Made by a program: the position numbers and the translations under genes. From Pseudomonadota bacterium (GTDB lineage Bacteria > Pseudomonadota > Alphaproteobacteria > Kiloniellales > J153), in the NCBI GenBank assembly GCA_022572105.1, contig JACZWN010000008.1, positions 1-29,942 of the forward strand: a DNA stretch of 29,942 nucleotides, written 5' to 3'. The notes under the pieces were generated by a model, which saw only the letters and a list, made by a program, of their open reading frames with translations, was not told the DNA's origin and made no database searches. Shown here piece after piece: positions 1 to 7,502 of the stretch. The first letter of the stretch is position 1. The number at the start of each line of letters is the position of its first letter.

Positions 1-897
1 CGGGCCGAGGCCGAGGCGCTGCTCGCGCGCGTCTTGCCCGCGAGCGGCGGCGCGGTGCGCCTCGGCGTCACCGGCGTGCCGGGCGTCGGCAAGTCGTGCT
101 TCATCGAGGCCTTCGGCCTGCACCTGATCGACCGAGGACACCGGGTCGCCGTGCTCGCCGTCGATCCTTCCTCGCGACTGAGCCGCGGCTCGATCCTGGG
201 CGACAAGACCCGCATGCAGGACCTGGCGCGCGCGCCAGGCGCCTTCATCCGGCCCTCGCCCGCGGGCGCGACGCTGGGCGGCGTGGCGCGGCGCACGCGC
301 GAGGCCATGCTGGTCTGCGAGGCGGCCGGCTTCGATGTGGTGATCGTGGAAACCGTCGGCGTCGGCCAGTCGGAAACCGCGGTTGCCGAGATGGTGGACA
401 TGTTCCTGCTGCTCCTGCAGCCGGGCGGCGGCGATGAGCTCCAGGGCTTCAAGCGCGGCATCATCGAGCTTGCCGATCTGGTCGTGGTGACCAAGGCGGA
501 CGGCGAGCTCGAAGCCGCCGCCGGGCGCGCCGCGGCCGAATACCAGGGGGCGCTGCAGTTCCTGCGTCCGCCGAGCCCCGCGTGGCGCCCGCCGGTGTTG
601 CTCTGCTCGGCCGCGACCGGCGCCGGCATCGCCGAGGTCTGGGATGCGGTCGGGCGCTTCCGCGCGGCCATGGAGGATGGCGGGGCGCGCGCCGCCAAGC
701 GCGCCGAGCAGGCCCGGGCCTGGATGTGGAGCGAAGTGAGCGAGACGCTCGTCGCCGCGCTCAGCGCCCGGCCCGAGGTCGCCCGGCAACTGGCCGGCCT
801 CGAGGATCAGGTCCGCGCCGGGACGATCACCCCGGCCGCCGCCGCCGCACGCCTGCTGGAAGCGTTCCGGGGCGGGGAGACCGAGGCAAACCCGTGA
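1..897 (+). CDS. meaB: Methylmalonyl-CoA mutase-associated GTPase MeaB (ArgK family), 5' truncated by window edge
   Basis: The reading frame is open from base 1 (RAEAEALLARV...), so the true start lies outside the window. MeaB is a SIMIBI-class P-loop GTPase that loads and protects the adenosylcobalamin cofactor of methylmalonyl-CoA mutase in the cytoplasm. Visible motifs are the Walker A loop GVPGVGKS near the start, the AVDPSS switch motif, the ETVGVGQSE switch with the nucleotide-sensing DxxG equivalent, and VVTKAD as the base-specificity motif (NKxD variant). About 300 residues are present and the family is about 320-330, so only a short N-terminal piece is missing. B12 dependence fits the cobS/cobT genes at 8.5-11.4 kb. 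The mutase itself is not in the window. The family call is secure. Confidence 0.93.
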   Translation, partial: RAEAEALLARVLPASGGAVRLGVTGVPGVGKSCFIEAFGLHLIDRGHRVAVLAVDPSSRLSRGSILGDKTRMQDLARAPGAFIRPSPAGATLGGVARRTREAMLVCEAAGFDVVIVETVGVGQSETAVAEMVDMFLLLLQPGGGDELQGFKRGIIELADLVVVTKADGELEAAAGRAAAEYQGALQFLRPPSPAWRPPVLLCSAATGAGIAEVWDAVGRFRAAMEDGGARAAKRAEQARAWMWSEVSETLVAALSARPEVARQLAGLEDQVRAGTITPAAAAARLLEAFRGGETEANP

Positions 898-939
898 GTT
901 CCACCGCGCGGCAGGGTTCTTGCCAGCCCCGCTTTCGCC

Positions 940-968
940 TTGACGGGACCGGGCCGCTGCCGTACAAC
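940..968 (+). promoter_or_regulatory. Predicted sigma70 promoter of rpmB
   Basis: TTGACG at 940-945 and TACAAC at 963-968 are separated by exactly 17 bases, close to the TTGACA-N17-TATAAT consensus. The predicted transcript starts near 975, giving a leader of about 75 bases before the rpmB ATG at 1050. No other good hexamer pair was seen between meaB and rpmB. Prediction by eye only. Confidence 0.55.
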
Positions 969-980
969 CCGGCGCGCGGT

Positions 981-998
981 CGGGCAGAGTGCTGCCCG
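981..998 (+). promoter_or_regulatory. Leader stem-loop upstream of rpmB
   Basis: CGGGCAG (981-987), a 4-base loop and CTGCCCG (992-998) form a perfect 7-bp GC-rich stem, followed by a pyrimidine-rich run with four Ts. It lies just after the predicted start of transcription, within the rpmB leader. It could be an attenuator, a ribosomal-protein leader structure, or a weak terminator for meaB transcripts. Confidence 0.35.
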
Positions 999-1049
999 GC
1001 CTCGTTTTCCTATCCTTGACGTTCTCAGGACGCGGGGTTTTCGAGCACC

Positions 1050-1349
1050 ATGGCACGACGCTGCGACTTCACCGGCCGGGGCGTGCAGGCGGGCAACAAC
1101 GTCAGCCACGCCCACAACAAGACGCGCCGCCGGTTCCTGCCCAACCTGCAGAAGAGCTCGCTCCTGAGCGACGCGCTCGGCCAGACCGTGCAGGTACGCC
1201 TGCGCACCCAGGCGATCCGCACCATCGAGAAGCGCGGCGGCCTCGACGCCTTTCTGCTCTCGACCCCGAACGCCGAGCTCGGCAAGAAGGCGCGCGCCTT
1301 GAAGCGCCGCATCCAGAAGGCGCTGGCCGGGCAAACGGCGTCGGCCTGA
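1050..1349 (+). CDS. rpmB: 50S ribosomal protein L28
   Basis: A 99-residue basic protein with the L28 hallmark N-terminus (MARRCDFTGRGVQAGNNVSH, then HNKTRRRFLPNLQ) and the internal RLRTQAIRTIEKRGG segment. L28 is part of the large ribosomal subunit. The length matches the roughly 97-100 residues usual in alphaproteobacteria. The gene has its own predicted promoter at 940-968. The ribosome-binding site is weak (GAG seven bases before the ATG), but the conserved N-terminus fixes the start. It is convergent with the gene ending at 1400. In many alphaproteobacteria, from memory, rpmB lies near a phytase-like gene and cobT, both of which are found further along here. Confidence 0.96.
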   Translation: MARRCDFTGRGVQAGNNVSHAHNKTRRRFLPNLQKSSLLSDALGQTVQVRLRTQAIRTIEKRGGLDAFLLSTPNAELGKKARALKRRIQKALAGQTASA

Positions 1350-1399
1350 GGCGCCGCTTCCGGCAAGATTCGGCGAGGCGCGCAGGGCGCCGAGGGCGT

Positions 1400-1744
1400 T
1401 CAGTAGGCGGTGACCTCGCCGACCTCTTCGACGATCAAGGGATGACCGTCGATCTCAGCGGGAAGCCCCGCCAGCGCCTCGGGCGTCTTGCGTTTGACCA
1501 TGAACACGATCGCCGGCTTGCCCGCGCGCTCGCCGATTCCGACGCCAACGGCCTCGGGACGGCGCATCAGCGCTTCCCGCTGCCGCTCCAATACGTTTTC
1601 GATAGCCATGTCGTCCGCAACTTCCATTTGGCCGTCCGCCGCAAGCGAACTGGCAAACAGCAGCACGGCCACGCTGGCGGCCAGCCATGCGTAGCATGGC
1701 GCTCCCGCATGTGCAAACGGCCGCCACACCCGGATTAGTCCCAA
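1400..1744 (-). CDS. Small secreted protein resembling the N-terminal domain of the adjacent peptidase
   Basis: A 114-residue protein starting at a TTG (no ATG is available; a GTG at codon 6 is an alternative). It has a hydrophobic signal-like segment (YAWLAASVAVLLFASSLA) with a plausible cleavage at SLA-AD, then a charged helix and a C-terminal block: GVGIGER...KPAIVFMVKRKT...GLPAEIDGHPLIVEEVGEVTAY. That block matches the upstream peptidase's N-terminal segment motif by motif (GFGIGEK, RPAVKVLVREK, VPEAVDGIPTDVDETGEIVAY), and the small protein stops where the match stops. It lies 36 bases downstream of the peptidase gene on the same strand, so they are probably co-transcribed. Inference: a free, exported prodomain-like protein. 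Function unknown; an inhibitor, folding partner or anchor are options. The initiation site is uncertain because no clear ribosome-binding site is visible. Confidence 0.6.
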   Translation of the reverse strand: MGLIRVWRPFAHAGAPCYAWLAASVAVLLFASSLAADGQMEVADDMAIENVLERQREALMRRPEAVGVGIGERAGKPAIVFMVKRKTPEALAGLPAEIDGHPLIVEEVGEVTAY

Positions 1745-1780
1745 CGCTGGCGCGTCCGCGCTGACCGCACCTTCGTGCCT

Positions 1781-2845
1781 TCAGTAGTGAATCTCGACTC
1801 CCAAGGCGCCCAAGACGAGTTTGATGTGGTTGCAGAACGTTACCGCGAGGCCGCCCGGACCGACGCCGCCCGCGAACAACAGTCCGACCGGGTGGTTCTC
1901 CGGATCGGTCGTCACCAACGAGCCGGAATCGCCGGCCTGACTGAAGGCGCCTCCACCAGGGACGGTTACGCGGAACTGGTTGTCGAAGCGAGCGAGTCTG
2001 GGTGGGGCGCCGAGGGGCGCATAGTTCACGTTGACCGTGACCCCCACCAAATCGACCGCTCCCTGTGTCCAATCGGTCGTCCGTCCGCTCTTCTGTACCT
2101 CCATGCGGATCCCGGCTTTGACATGCGGCGAGGCAAGCTGATCGAGTCTGCCACTCTCGCGCAAGATGCGAGGCTCAACGAATTCGGATTCGGTCGCCGC
2201 GGCGATCGCCGCGTCGACCTCGTTCGTCCCGCTGAAATCGATCGGGATGAAGCGGAGAAGTTCTGCGATTGCGTCTTTCGGACAGACCCCGCCATCCAAC
2301 CTTCCGGGCTGGGCGATCGGCGCCTTCGCCGGGCTGTCATTGACCATGGCGATCACGTGGTTGTTGCTCAGCAGGCACACTTGTTTTTCGTATTTTTTTC
2401 CTGCGTCGTCGACCCAACACCCGAGCGTCCCCGCGGCGTTCACGTTGCAGTTAAAGATGGACACGCCGCCCGGCGCTGGCCGGTGCCTGTCCCTGAACTG
2501 GTAGGCGACGATTTCTCCGGTCTCGTCGACGTCCGTGGGAATACCATCGACCGCTTCCGGGACCATGGTGGCTTCGCTCAGTCGGTCCAGATCGACCTTC
2601 TCGCGCACGAGGACCTTCACCGCCGGACGTCCCGTCGGCTCTCCCTTGGTTATCTTCTCGCCAATGCCAAAGCCGACGATGTTTCCCGGCGCCTCCGGAT
2701 GTTTGACGGCGGCCTCGGCGATGGCGATGGTCGCCTCCGGCATCAAGCGAGCCGACAGCTGCTCGTAGGCATCGGCAAGTGCGCTGATATCGGCTTTCGT
2801 GGCCTTGATCGCTTCAAGGGATTCAACTGTGAGTTCTGGTCGCAT
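1781..2845 (-). CDS. Trypsin-fold (chymotrypsin-like) serine peptidase, Nal1-like
   Basis: A 354-residue protein starting at the ATG at 2845, which has AGGGAGG six bases upstream; a TTG two codons earlier would sit on top of that site. Residues about 55-115 form an N-terminal domain with GFGIGEK and DGIPTDVDETGEIVAY. The catalytic part follows: SNNHVIA with His163, EVDAAIA with Asp211 and AGDSGSLV with Ser307, the order and motifs of a trypsin-fold triad. There is no signal peptide, so it should act in the cytoplasm or leave by a non-classical route. The layout recalls bacterial relatives of the plant NAL1 peptidase; the substrate is unknown. The 301-base region upstream is clearly more AT-rich than its neighbours, which suggests acquired DNA. 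Catalytic residues are seen directly; the family name is from memory. Confidence 0.8.
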   Translation of the reverse strand: MRPELTVESLEAIKATKADISALADAYEQLSARLMPEATIAIAEAAVKHPEAPGNIVGFGIGEKITKGEPTGRPAVKVLVREKVDLDRLSEATMVPEAVDGIPTDVDETGEIVAYQFRDRHRPAPGGVSIFNCNVNAAGTLGCWVDDAGKKYEKQVCLLSNNHVIAMVNDSPAKAPIAQPGRLDGGVCPKDAIAELLRFIPIDFSGTNEVDAAIAAATESEFVEPRILRESGRLDQLASPHVKAGIRMEVQKSGRTTDWTQGAVDLVGVTVNVNYAPLGAPPRLARFDNQFRVTVPGGGAFSQAGDSGSLVTTDPENHPVGLLFAGGVGPGGLAVTFCNHIKLVLGALGVEIHY

Positions 2846-2864
2846 GTCCAACCTCCCTACAACG

Positions 2865-2891
2865 ATTATATATCACCACATGTTGTTTCAA
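2865..2891 (-). promoter_or_regulatory. Predicted promoter of the trypsin-fold peptidase operon
   Basis: Read on the minus strand, TTGAAA (2891-2886) and a perfect TATAAT (2870-2865) are 15 bases apart. The spacer is short, but the -10 box is exact. Transcription would start near 2858, leaving a leader of about 13 bases that contains the AGGGAGG ribosome-binding site of the ATG at 2845. Confidence 0.45.
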
Positions 2892-3075
2892 CTACCATAA
2901 GATGGTCCCGCCCAGGAGTCGATATCCTCAATAATGGGTAATCGAAAGTTGAAATATCGAACGCGCACAATCATTAGTATCCGGGAAAATCTGTTAAGGA
3001 TGTAGAAACGGTGCGCGATTTTAAGGCGTTAGAGTAGAATCGAGGGTGTGAGGCTCTTGCTTTCACCGTCGCCTG

Positions 3076-3110
3076 AGCCTTCGAACCCACCGCTGGAGGG
3101 TTCGAGGGCT
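3076..3110. repeat. 13-bp stem-loop downstream of the phytase-like gene
   Basis: AGCCTTCGAACCC (3076-3088) pairs with GGGTTCGAGGGCT (3098-3110) over 13 positions, with one G-U pair and a 9-base loop. It starts 37 bases beyond the stop of the phytase-like gene at 3147, so it may end or protect that transcript. No run of Ts follows on either strand, so a classical intrinsic terminator is not supported. Confidence 0.4.
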
Positions 3111-3146
3111 GAGGGGTTGCAGTGCCTCGATTGTCTATTTTTCCTG

Positions 3147-4124
3147 TTACTCCCCCAGCGCGAACATGAGCAGCAGGGTGCGCTGGGTGGCGCGGAAGTT
3201 GTCGTCGGAGACCAGATAGAGGAGCGTCTCGCCGGCCGCGCCGCGGCGCACGGCGACGCCCTCCAGGTTGTCCACGGTCAAGGGCGGGCGCAGGACCGCG
3301 ATCGCCGCGCCGTCGAGGCGCGCGCCCGGGACGATGGTTTGGGCCGCGATGCGCCGCAAGCGGATCGCCACCCCGTCGATGATGTTGAAACTGCGCTCGA
3401 TCACCAAGAGGTCGCCGTCGGGCAGGCGCGCCGCGCCGCTCGGCCGGAAGCCGCCGCGGCGCCGGTAGCTTAGCTCGGCCCAAGCGCCGTCGCGGCGCAG
3501 GTAGGCCGGGCTCTCGGTCTCCTCCCTTCGGCCCTCGGCCAGGGCGAAGAGGGCGCCGTCCGAAAGCGTGGCCAGGGCCTCGATGCCGCTGTTGCCGCGC
3601 AGGGCCTCGAGCGCGGACGGGGCGGGCAGCGGCACCGGCTGCCCGGCCAGGGGATCGGCGCCCGCCGGGTAGCGCCAGAGCCGGTGGTTGCGCTCGAAGC
3701 CGACCACGATGGCGCCGTCGGGAAGCCGTGTCAGCGATTCGGAATCCCGGTCGCGCTTGCCCTGAAGATGTGCGCCGCCGGGGCCGTGCAGCTCGCCGAT
3801 CTCGGCTTCGGCCGCGCCGGTCAGGCGCCCGGCCGCGTCGTAGAGCAGGCGCGCCGTGACCCAGTGGCCCTGGTCGCTGACCGCGGTCATGCGGCCGCCG
3901 TCCTTGGAAACGAGCAGGCCCGAGAGCCCGCCGAAGCGGGCATCGGACGAGGTCAACTCGAGCCCGCCGCGATACCGGAGCGCCCCGACGCGGGTCCGCT
4001 CCGGGTCCCCGGCATGCAGGGGCACGGGCCGGGCGCTCAACGCCAAGGGCTCGGCCGCCGCCGGGTGTGCCACCAGCAGCGCCAGACTCAGCGCCACGCT
4101 GGGTAGGGACGAAACGATTCTCAT
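3147..4124 (-). CDS. Secreted esterase-like activity of phytase family protein
   Basis: 325 residues from the second of two adjacent ATGs (4124), which has GAGG five bases upstream; the ATG at 4127 is nearly as likely. Residues 1-24 form a Sec signal peptide (MRIVSSLPSVALSLALLVAH, cleavage near PAAA-EP), so the protein is exported. The mature part has the phytase-like beta-propeller pattern: GGLSGLLVSKDGGRMTAVSDQG, DSESLTRLPDG and NLEGVAVRRG, with acidic residues in the strand turns. The family (Phytase-like, PF13449) is loosely linked to phosphoester or ester hydrolysis, and the true substrate is unknown. The gene is divergent from the dienelactone hydrolase gene at 4289. It is usually seen close to cobT and rpmB in alphaproteobacteria (recalled synteny). 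Confidence 0.85.
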   Translation of the reverse strand: MRIVSSLPSVALSLALLVAHPAAAEPLALSARPVPLHAGDPERTRVGALRYRGGLELTSSDARFGGLSGLLVSKDGGRMTAVSDQGHWVTARLLYDAAGRLTGAAEAEIGELHGPGGAHLQGKRDRDSESLTRLPDGAIVVGFERNHRLWRYPAGADPLAGQPVPLPAPSALEALRGNSGIEALATLSDGALFALAEGRREETESPAYLRRDGAWAELSYRRRGGFRPSGAARLPDGDLLVIERSFNIIDGVAIRLRRIAAQTIVPGARLDGAAIAVLRPPLTVDNLEGVAVRRGAAGETLLYLVSDDNFRATQRTLLLMFALGE

Positions 4125-4288
4125 CATGGCCTCGGAGTTTAAGAGGCTTCGGGCGCTTTTCCCAGGCCGCGTGGGCCCCAGCCGCGCGGCTTCACGTTTG
4201 CGCGAGAGGGTCTCGCCCGTGCCGGCGTCCGGTTCCATACTCGCGGCCAGACTGCATTCGCCCCAAGACCGATCGAGGGAGGTTTCCG

Positions 4289-5068
4289 ATGACCCAGCTC
4301 GCCCGCCGCCGGGTCCTGACCGGCTTGGCCGCCGCGCCCTTGGCCGGCTTCTCGCTGGCCGCGGTGCTCGCCGATCCCGAGCTCGCCCGCGGCGCCGCCC
4401 AAGGGCTCGAGGACGTGAGCCTGACCACCCAGGGCGGCAAGCGGGTGAGCGCCGCGCTCGCCGTGCCCGCCGAGGCGCCGGCGCCGGCCGTCCTCCTGGT
4501 CCACGAATGGTGGGGCCTGAACGACCAGATCAAGGCGGTCGCGGCCGAGCTCGCGCGCGCCGGCTACCTCGCACTCGCCGTCGATCTCTACGACGGCAAG
4601 GTGGCGGAGACCGGCGACGGGGCGCGCAGCCTGATGCAGGCGGTCGATGGGGGCGAGGCGACCGACACGCTGGCCTCCTGGATCGCCTGGCTGCGCGGCC
4701 ACGCCAAGGCGAACGGCAAGATCGGCACCATCGGCTGGTGCTTCGGCGGCGGCTGGTCGCTCAATGCCTCGATCGCCGCGCCGGTGGACGCGACCGTGGT
4801 CTACTACGGCCGGGTCAACCGTTCGGCCGCGGACCTGAAGGCGCTGAAAGGCCCCGTGCTCGGCCACTTCGCGACCCGCGACAAGTGGATCGATGGCAAA
4901 ATGGTCGGCGGCTTCGAGAAGGCCATGGCCGAGGCCGGCAAGTCCGCCACCAGCCACTGGTACGAGGCCGAACACGCCTTCGCCAACCCGACCGGCGCGC
5001 GCTACGACAAGGAGGACGCCCGACTCGCCTGGCGGCGAACGATCGCGTTCTTCGAGGCGAATCTGTAG
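4289..5068 (+). CDS. Dienelactone hydrolase family protein, Tat-exported
   Basis: 259 residues from the ATG at 4289, preceded by GAGGGAGG with a 6-base gap. The N-terminus carries a twin-arginine signal (ARRRVLTG at residues 5-12, then an Ala/Leu-rich stretch to about 35), implying a folded periplasmic enzyme. The body is an alpha/beta hydrolase of the dienelactone hydrolase type: HEWWGL (Glu73), the nucleophile elbow GWCFGGG with Cys151, TRDKWID with Asp198 and EAEHAFAN with His229. The Cys-Asp-His triad with the accessory Glu matches carboxymethylenebutenolidase. Many members are broad esterases and no catechol-pathway genes are nearby, so the substrate is open. The total length fits a core of about 230 plus the signal. 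Confidence 0.88.
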   Translation: MTQLARRRVLTGLAAAPLAGFSLAAVLADPELARGAAQGLEDVSLTTQGGKRVSAALAVPAEAPAPAVLLVHEWWGLNDQIKAVAAELARAGYLALAVDLYDGKVAETGDGARSLMQAVDGGEATDTLASWIAWLRGHAKANGKIGTIGWCFGGGWSLNASIAAPVDATVVYYGRVNRSAADLKALKGPVLGHFATRDKWIDGKMVGGFEKAMAEAGKSATSHWYEAEHAFANPTGARYDKEDARLAWRRTIAFFEANL

Positions 5069-5296
5069 GGGTGGTAAGTGCGGTCCGGTATTCCTGACCA
5101 ACGGTTGCGGCGCGACACTCCACGGTCGATTCACGGCCCCCCGACAGCGTCTACCTGCGCGCATCGGCCACGAACGCCAAATAATCAGTGATTTTTGCCC
5201 GGCGAAGCCGGAATATGGTGATGACCGTGGTGTTCCCGGCCAAAGGCGGCGGCCTTGGTATTAGGGCACACCGGCGCGAGGGGGGAGTCGGTAGCC

Positions 5297-6499
5297 GTGT
5301 CATCGAAAGCCCGGTCCTTGATCCTGCTCGCCTTTTGCGAGGTGGCGGCCTTGGCGCTCTGGTTTTCCGCAACCGCGGTGCTGCCGTCGCTCCAGGCCGA
5401 GTACGACATGGGGCCGACGCTGGCCGCGCTCTACACCTCCGCGGTACAGGCCGGCTTCGTCGTCGGGACGCTGCTCAGCGCCTTTCTCGGGCTGGCCGAC
5501 CGGCTCGACATGCGGCGTTTCTTCATGATTTCGTGCCTTCTCGCCTCGGGCGCCAACGCCGTCATCCTGCTGGTGGAGCCGACCTCGTTCCCGGTCATTC
5601 TCTGCCGCTTCCTGACCGGCGCCGCGATGGCGGGCATCTATCCGGTCGGCATGAAGCTCGCCACCACCTGGGCCAAGGGTGACATCGGCCTCTTGGTCGG
5701 GTTTCTGGTCGGCGCCTTGACGCTCGGCACGGCCGCGCCGCATCTCTTCAACGCACTCGGCGGGATCGACTGGCGCTTCACCATCGCGGCGACGTCCTTG
5801 GTGGCGTTGTGCGCCGCGCTGGTCATCAACCTGGTGCGGATTGGCCCGAACCTCGTCGCTTCCCCACGCTTCGATCCCGCGATGGCGCTGCGCGCCTATA
5901 CCAGGCCCGCGCTCAGGCTCGCGAACTTGGGCTATCTCGGCCACATGTGGGAGCTTTATGCCATGTGGGCATGGGTCGCGTTCTTCCTGCAGGCGAGCTT
6001 CGAGATGCGCCTCGAAGCGGCGGCGTTCTGGTCGCGGCTGGCCGCCTTTGCCGTGATCGGCATCGGCGGCGCGCTGGGGTCGGTCTTGGGCGGCCTGCTC
6101 GCCGACCGGTTCGGGCGCACGGCGTTGACCATGGGCGCGATGGCGTCGAGCGGGGTCTGCGCGATCGTCATCGGCTTCTTCTTCGGCGCCGCGCCTTGGC
6201 TGGTGTTCGCGGTCGCCTTTGTCTGGGGCGTCGTCGTGGTTGCCGATTCGGCCCAGTTCTCGGCGTCGATCGCCGAGCTCGCCGAGCCCGGGACGGTCGG
6301 CACCATGCTGACCATGCAGACCAGCCTCGGCTTCCTGCTGACGCTGGCCACCGTGCATTTGGTGCCGGCCATGGTCGACGCCGTCGGCTGGCGCTTCGCC
6401 TTTGCCGTGCTCGCCATCGGCCCCTTCCTCGGCGTCTGGGCCATGGCCCGCCTCCGCGCCCGTCCCGAATCCCTGCGCATAGCGGGCGGCAGGCGTTAA
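5297..6499 (+). CDS. Major facilitator superfamily (MFS) transporter
   Basis: 400 residues from a GTG at 5297 preceded by a purine-rich GAGGGGGGAG; a TTG 14 codons upstream is possible but has no such site. The protein shows about 12 hydrophobic segments in two halves. The loop 2-3 motif is GLADRLDMRR (residues 65-74), and the second half carries a textbook motif A, GGLLADRFGR (about 265-274). RFLTGAAMAGIYPVGMK matches the segment-4 signature of MFS drug/metabolite carriers. It is an inner-membrane secondary transporter with no substrate clue. The downstream OsmC gene is convergent. Confidence 0.88.
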   Translation: MSSKARSLILLAFCEVAALALWFSATAVLPSLQAEYDMGPTLAALYTSAVQAGFVVGTLLSAFLGLADRLDMRRFFMISCLLASGANAVILLVEPTSFPVILCRFLTGAAMAGIYPVGMKLATTWAKGDIGLLVGFLVGALTLGTAAPHLFNALGGIDWRFTIAATSLVALCAALVINLVRIGPNLVASPRFDPAMALRAYTRPALRLANLGYLGHMWELYAMWAWVAFFLQASFEMRLEAAAFWSRLAAFAVIGIGGALGSVLGGLLADRFGRTALTMGAMASSGVCAIVIGFFFGAAPWLVFAVAFVWGVVVVADSAQFSASIAELAEPGTVGTMLTMQTSLGFLLTLATVHLVPAMVDAVGWRFAFAVLAIGPFLGVWAMARLRARPESLRIAGGRR

Positions 6500-6616
6500 T
6501 TCCAGCGGTCCTTGATATCGACCCGTTTCACCGAGGCGCTAGCGGCGCTCGCCCCAACCCGGTGCCCTGCGATTCAGAGACGCGGATCGCGCCTGGCCGG
6601 GGCCCATGATCCCGCT

Positions 6617-7234
6617 TCACAGGGCGTGGGCGGCCGCGGCCCGCAGCGCCTGGAGCCGGGCCCGCAGGGCGGCCTCGGCGTCTTCGACGCCCTCGATCCC
6701 GGTCGGCGATTGCTCCTGGCCGGGGGCCACGAAACGGGTCTCCAGATGGAGCCGTGGCGAGCTGCGCAGGGTCTGGTAGACGACGCAGAATCGCTCGGTC
6801 AGCTCGATCAGCCGGTCGCGCTCGGCCGGCGTCGCGTCGGTGTCCAGCTCGAAGCGAAGCCGCACGTCGGAGAAACCGACCGCCGCCTCGGGATCGATAC
6901 CGAGCGTGCCGCGGAAATCGAGGTCACCCTCGGCACGCACCGTGCCGCTCCTGAGCCGGATGTCGAGGGCCGTCGCCACGGCTTTCAGGGTGACGCCGGC
7001 GCAGGCCGCCAAGGCCTCCAGGAGCATATCGCCCGAGCAGACGGTCTGCTCGCTCCCGCCCGAAGCCGGATGCAGGCCGGCGTTCACCACCGCGCGGGCC
7101 GTGTCGACCTTGCAAACGATGTCGTCTTCGTCGATTCGACCGGTCGCCTTCAGGGTAATCCGCGCCGTCTCCGGCTGTTCGCGGAATCGTGCCTTGAGCG
7201 GCGCCTGTTTCGCCCTGAGTTCCCGTGCGTCCAT
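6617..7234 (-). CDS. OsmC family protein
   Basis: 205 residues, starting at the ATG at 7234 with GGAGG about nine bases upstream. It shows the OsmC-like fold pattern: an N-terminal strand region, then SGDMLLEALAACAGVTLKAVA with Cys78, and ERFCVVYQTL with Cys150, the two cysteines typical of OsmC/Ohr thiol peroxidases. A further Cys66 lies just before the helix. OsmC/Ohr proteins reduce organic hydroperoxides in the cytoplasm. The longer length (usual 140-190) and the C-terminal helical tail (about 175-205) suggest an OsmC-like subfamily rather than Ohr. It is divergent from the quinone oxidoreductase gene and convergent with the MFS gene. Confidence 0.85.
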   Translation of the reverse strand: MDARELRAKQAPLKARFREQPETARITLKATGRIDEDDIVCKVDTARAVVNAGLHPASGGSEQTVCSGDMLLEALAACAGVTLKAVATALDIRLRSGTVRAEGDLDFRGTLGIDPEAAVGFSDVRLRFELDTDATPAERDRLIELTERFCVVYQTLRSSPRLHLETRFVAPGQEQSPTGIEGVEDAEAALRARLQALRAAAAHAL

Positions 7235-7466
7235 CTGCTCTTCCCTCCACGAGGGCGGGTCGCGCGGCCGGAAACGGGGTCGACGAAGACGAGCCTGTCA
7301 CAACCACAGGTCTCGGCGGGTCTGCCACTCGCTTTAGCCGCACATTTAACGCGCCCGCAAGCTGAGCCTCAACTCGGCGCTCGAGAAGATGCTATTGACC
7401 GGCCTTGCCGCTGTCAAATCGGGCAAAGACGCCGGCTGCCCCCGGCATGGGTGGTAGGCTCCGAGA

Positions 7467-7493
7467 GAAACGAAGCGAAACGAAACGAAACGG
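7467..7493 (+). repeat. Short CGAAA tandem repeat just before a ribosome-binding site
   Basis: One CGAAG and three CGAAA units lie in a row at 7471-7490, flanked by partial units. The GGAG ribosome-binding site and the start codons of the oxidoreductase follow within 13 bases, so unit number would alter the leader of this gene. Confidence 0.7.
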
Positions 7494-7502
7494 AGAGTGA
7501 TG

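Larger units (their letters stand above)
2846..3146. other. AT-rich intergenic region between the peptidase and the phytase-like gene
   Basis: This 301-base stretch is markedly AT-richer than the flanking genes, especially 2860-3050. It holds the peptidase promoter (2865-2891) and a stem-loop at 3076-3110. No reading frame in it has protein-like composition and no RNA gene is recognised. Confidence 0.6.

Noticed and set aside
1775..2941. A plus-strand frame opposite the trypsin-fold peptidase
   Set aside because: The minus-strand frame carries the catalytic triad, a good ribosome-binding site and a promoter; the plus frame has none.
3076..3110. The stem-loop as a Rho-independent terminator
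   Set aside because: A good stem but no U tract in the direction of the phytase-like transcript; kept only as a stem-loop.
4202..4216. GCGAGA-GGG-TCTCGC hairpin between the divergent phytase-like and dienelactone hydrolase genes
   Set aside because: A 6-bp stem with a 3-base loop is expected by chance in DNA this GC-rich; no promoter was aligned with it.
5241..5265. A third copy of the dispersed CTCCTTGGTAT repeat
   Set aside because: Only about ten bases (CCTTGGTATT) agree and neither arm nor centre is present, so chance is likely.
7391..7422. TTGACC at 7395 as the promoter of the quinone oxidoreductase
   Set aside because: No acceptable -10 box occurs at 16-18 bases spacing.
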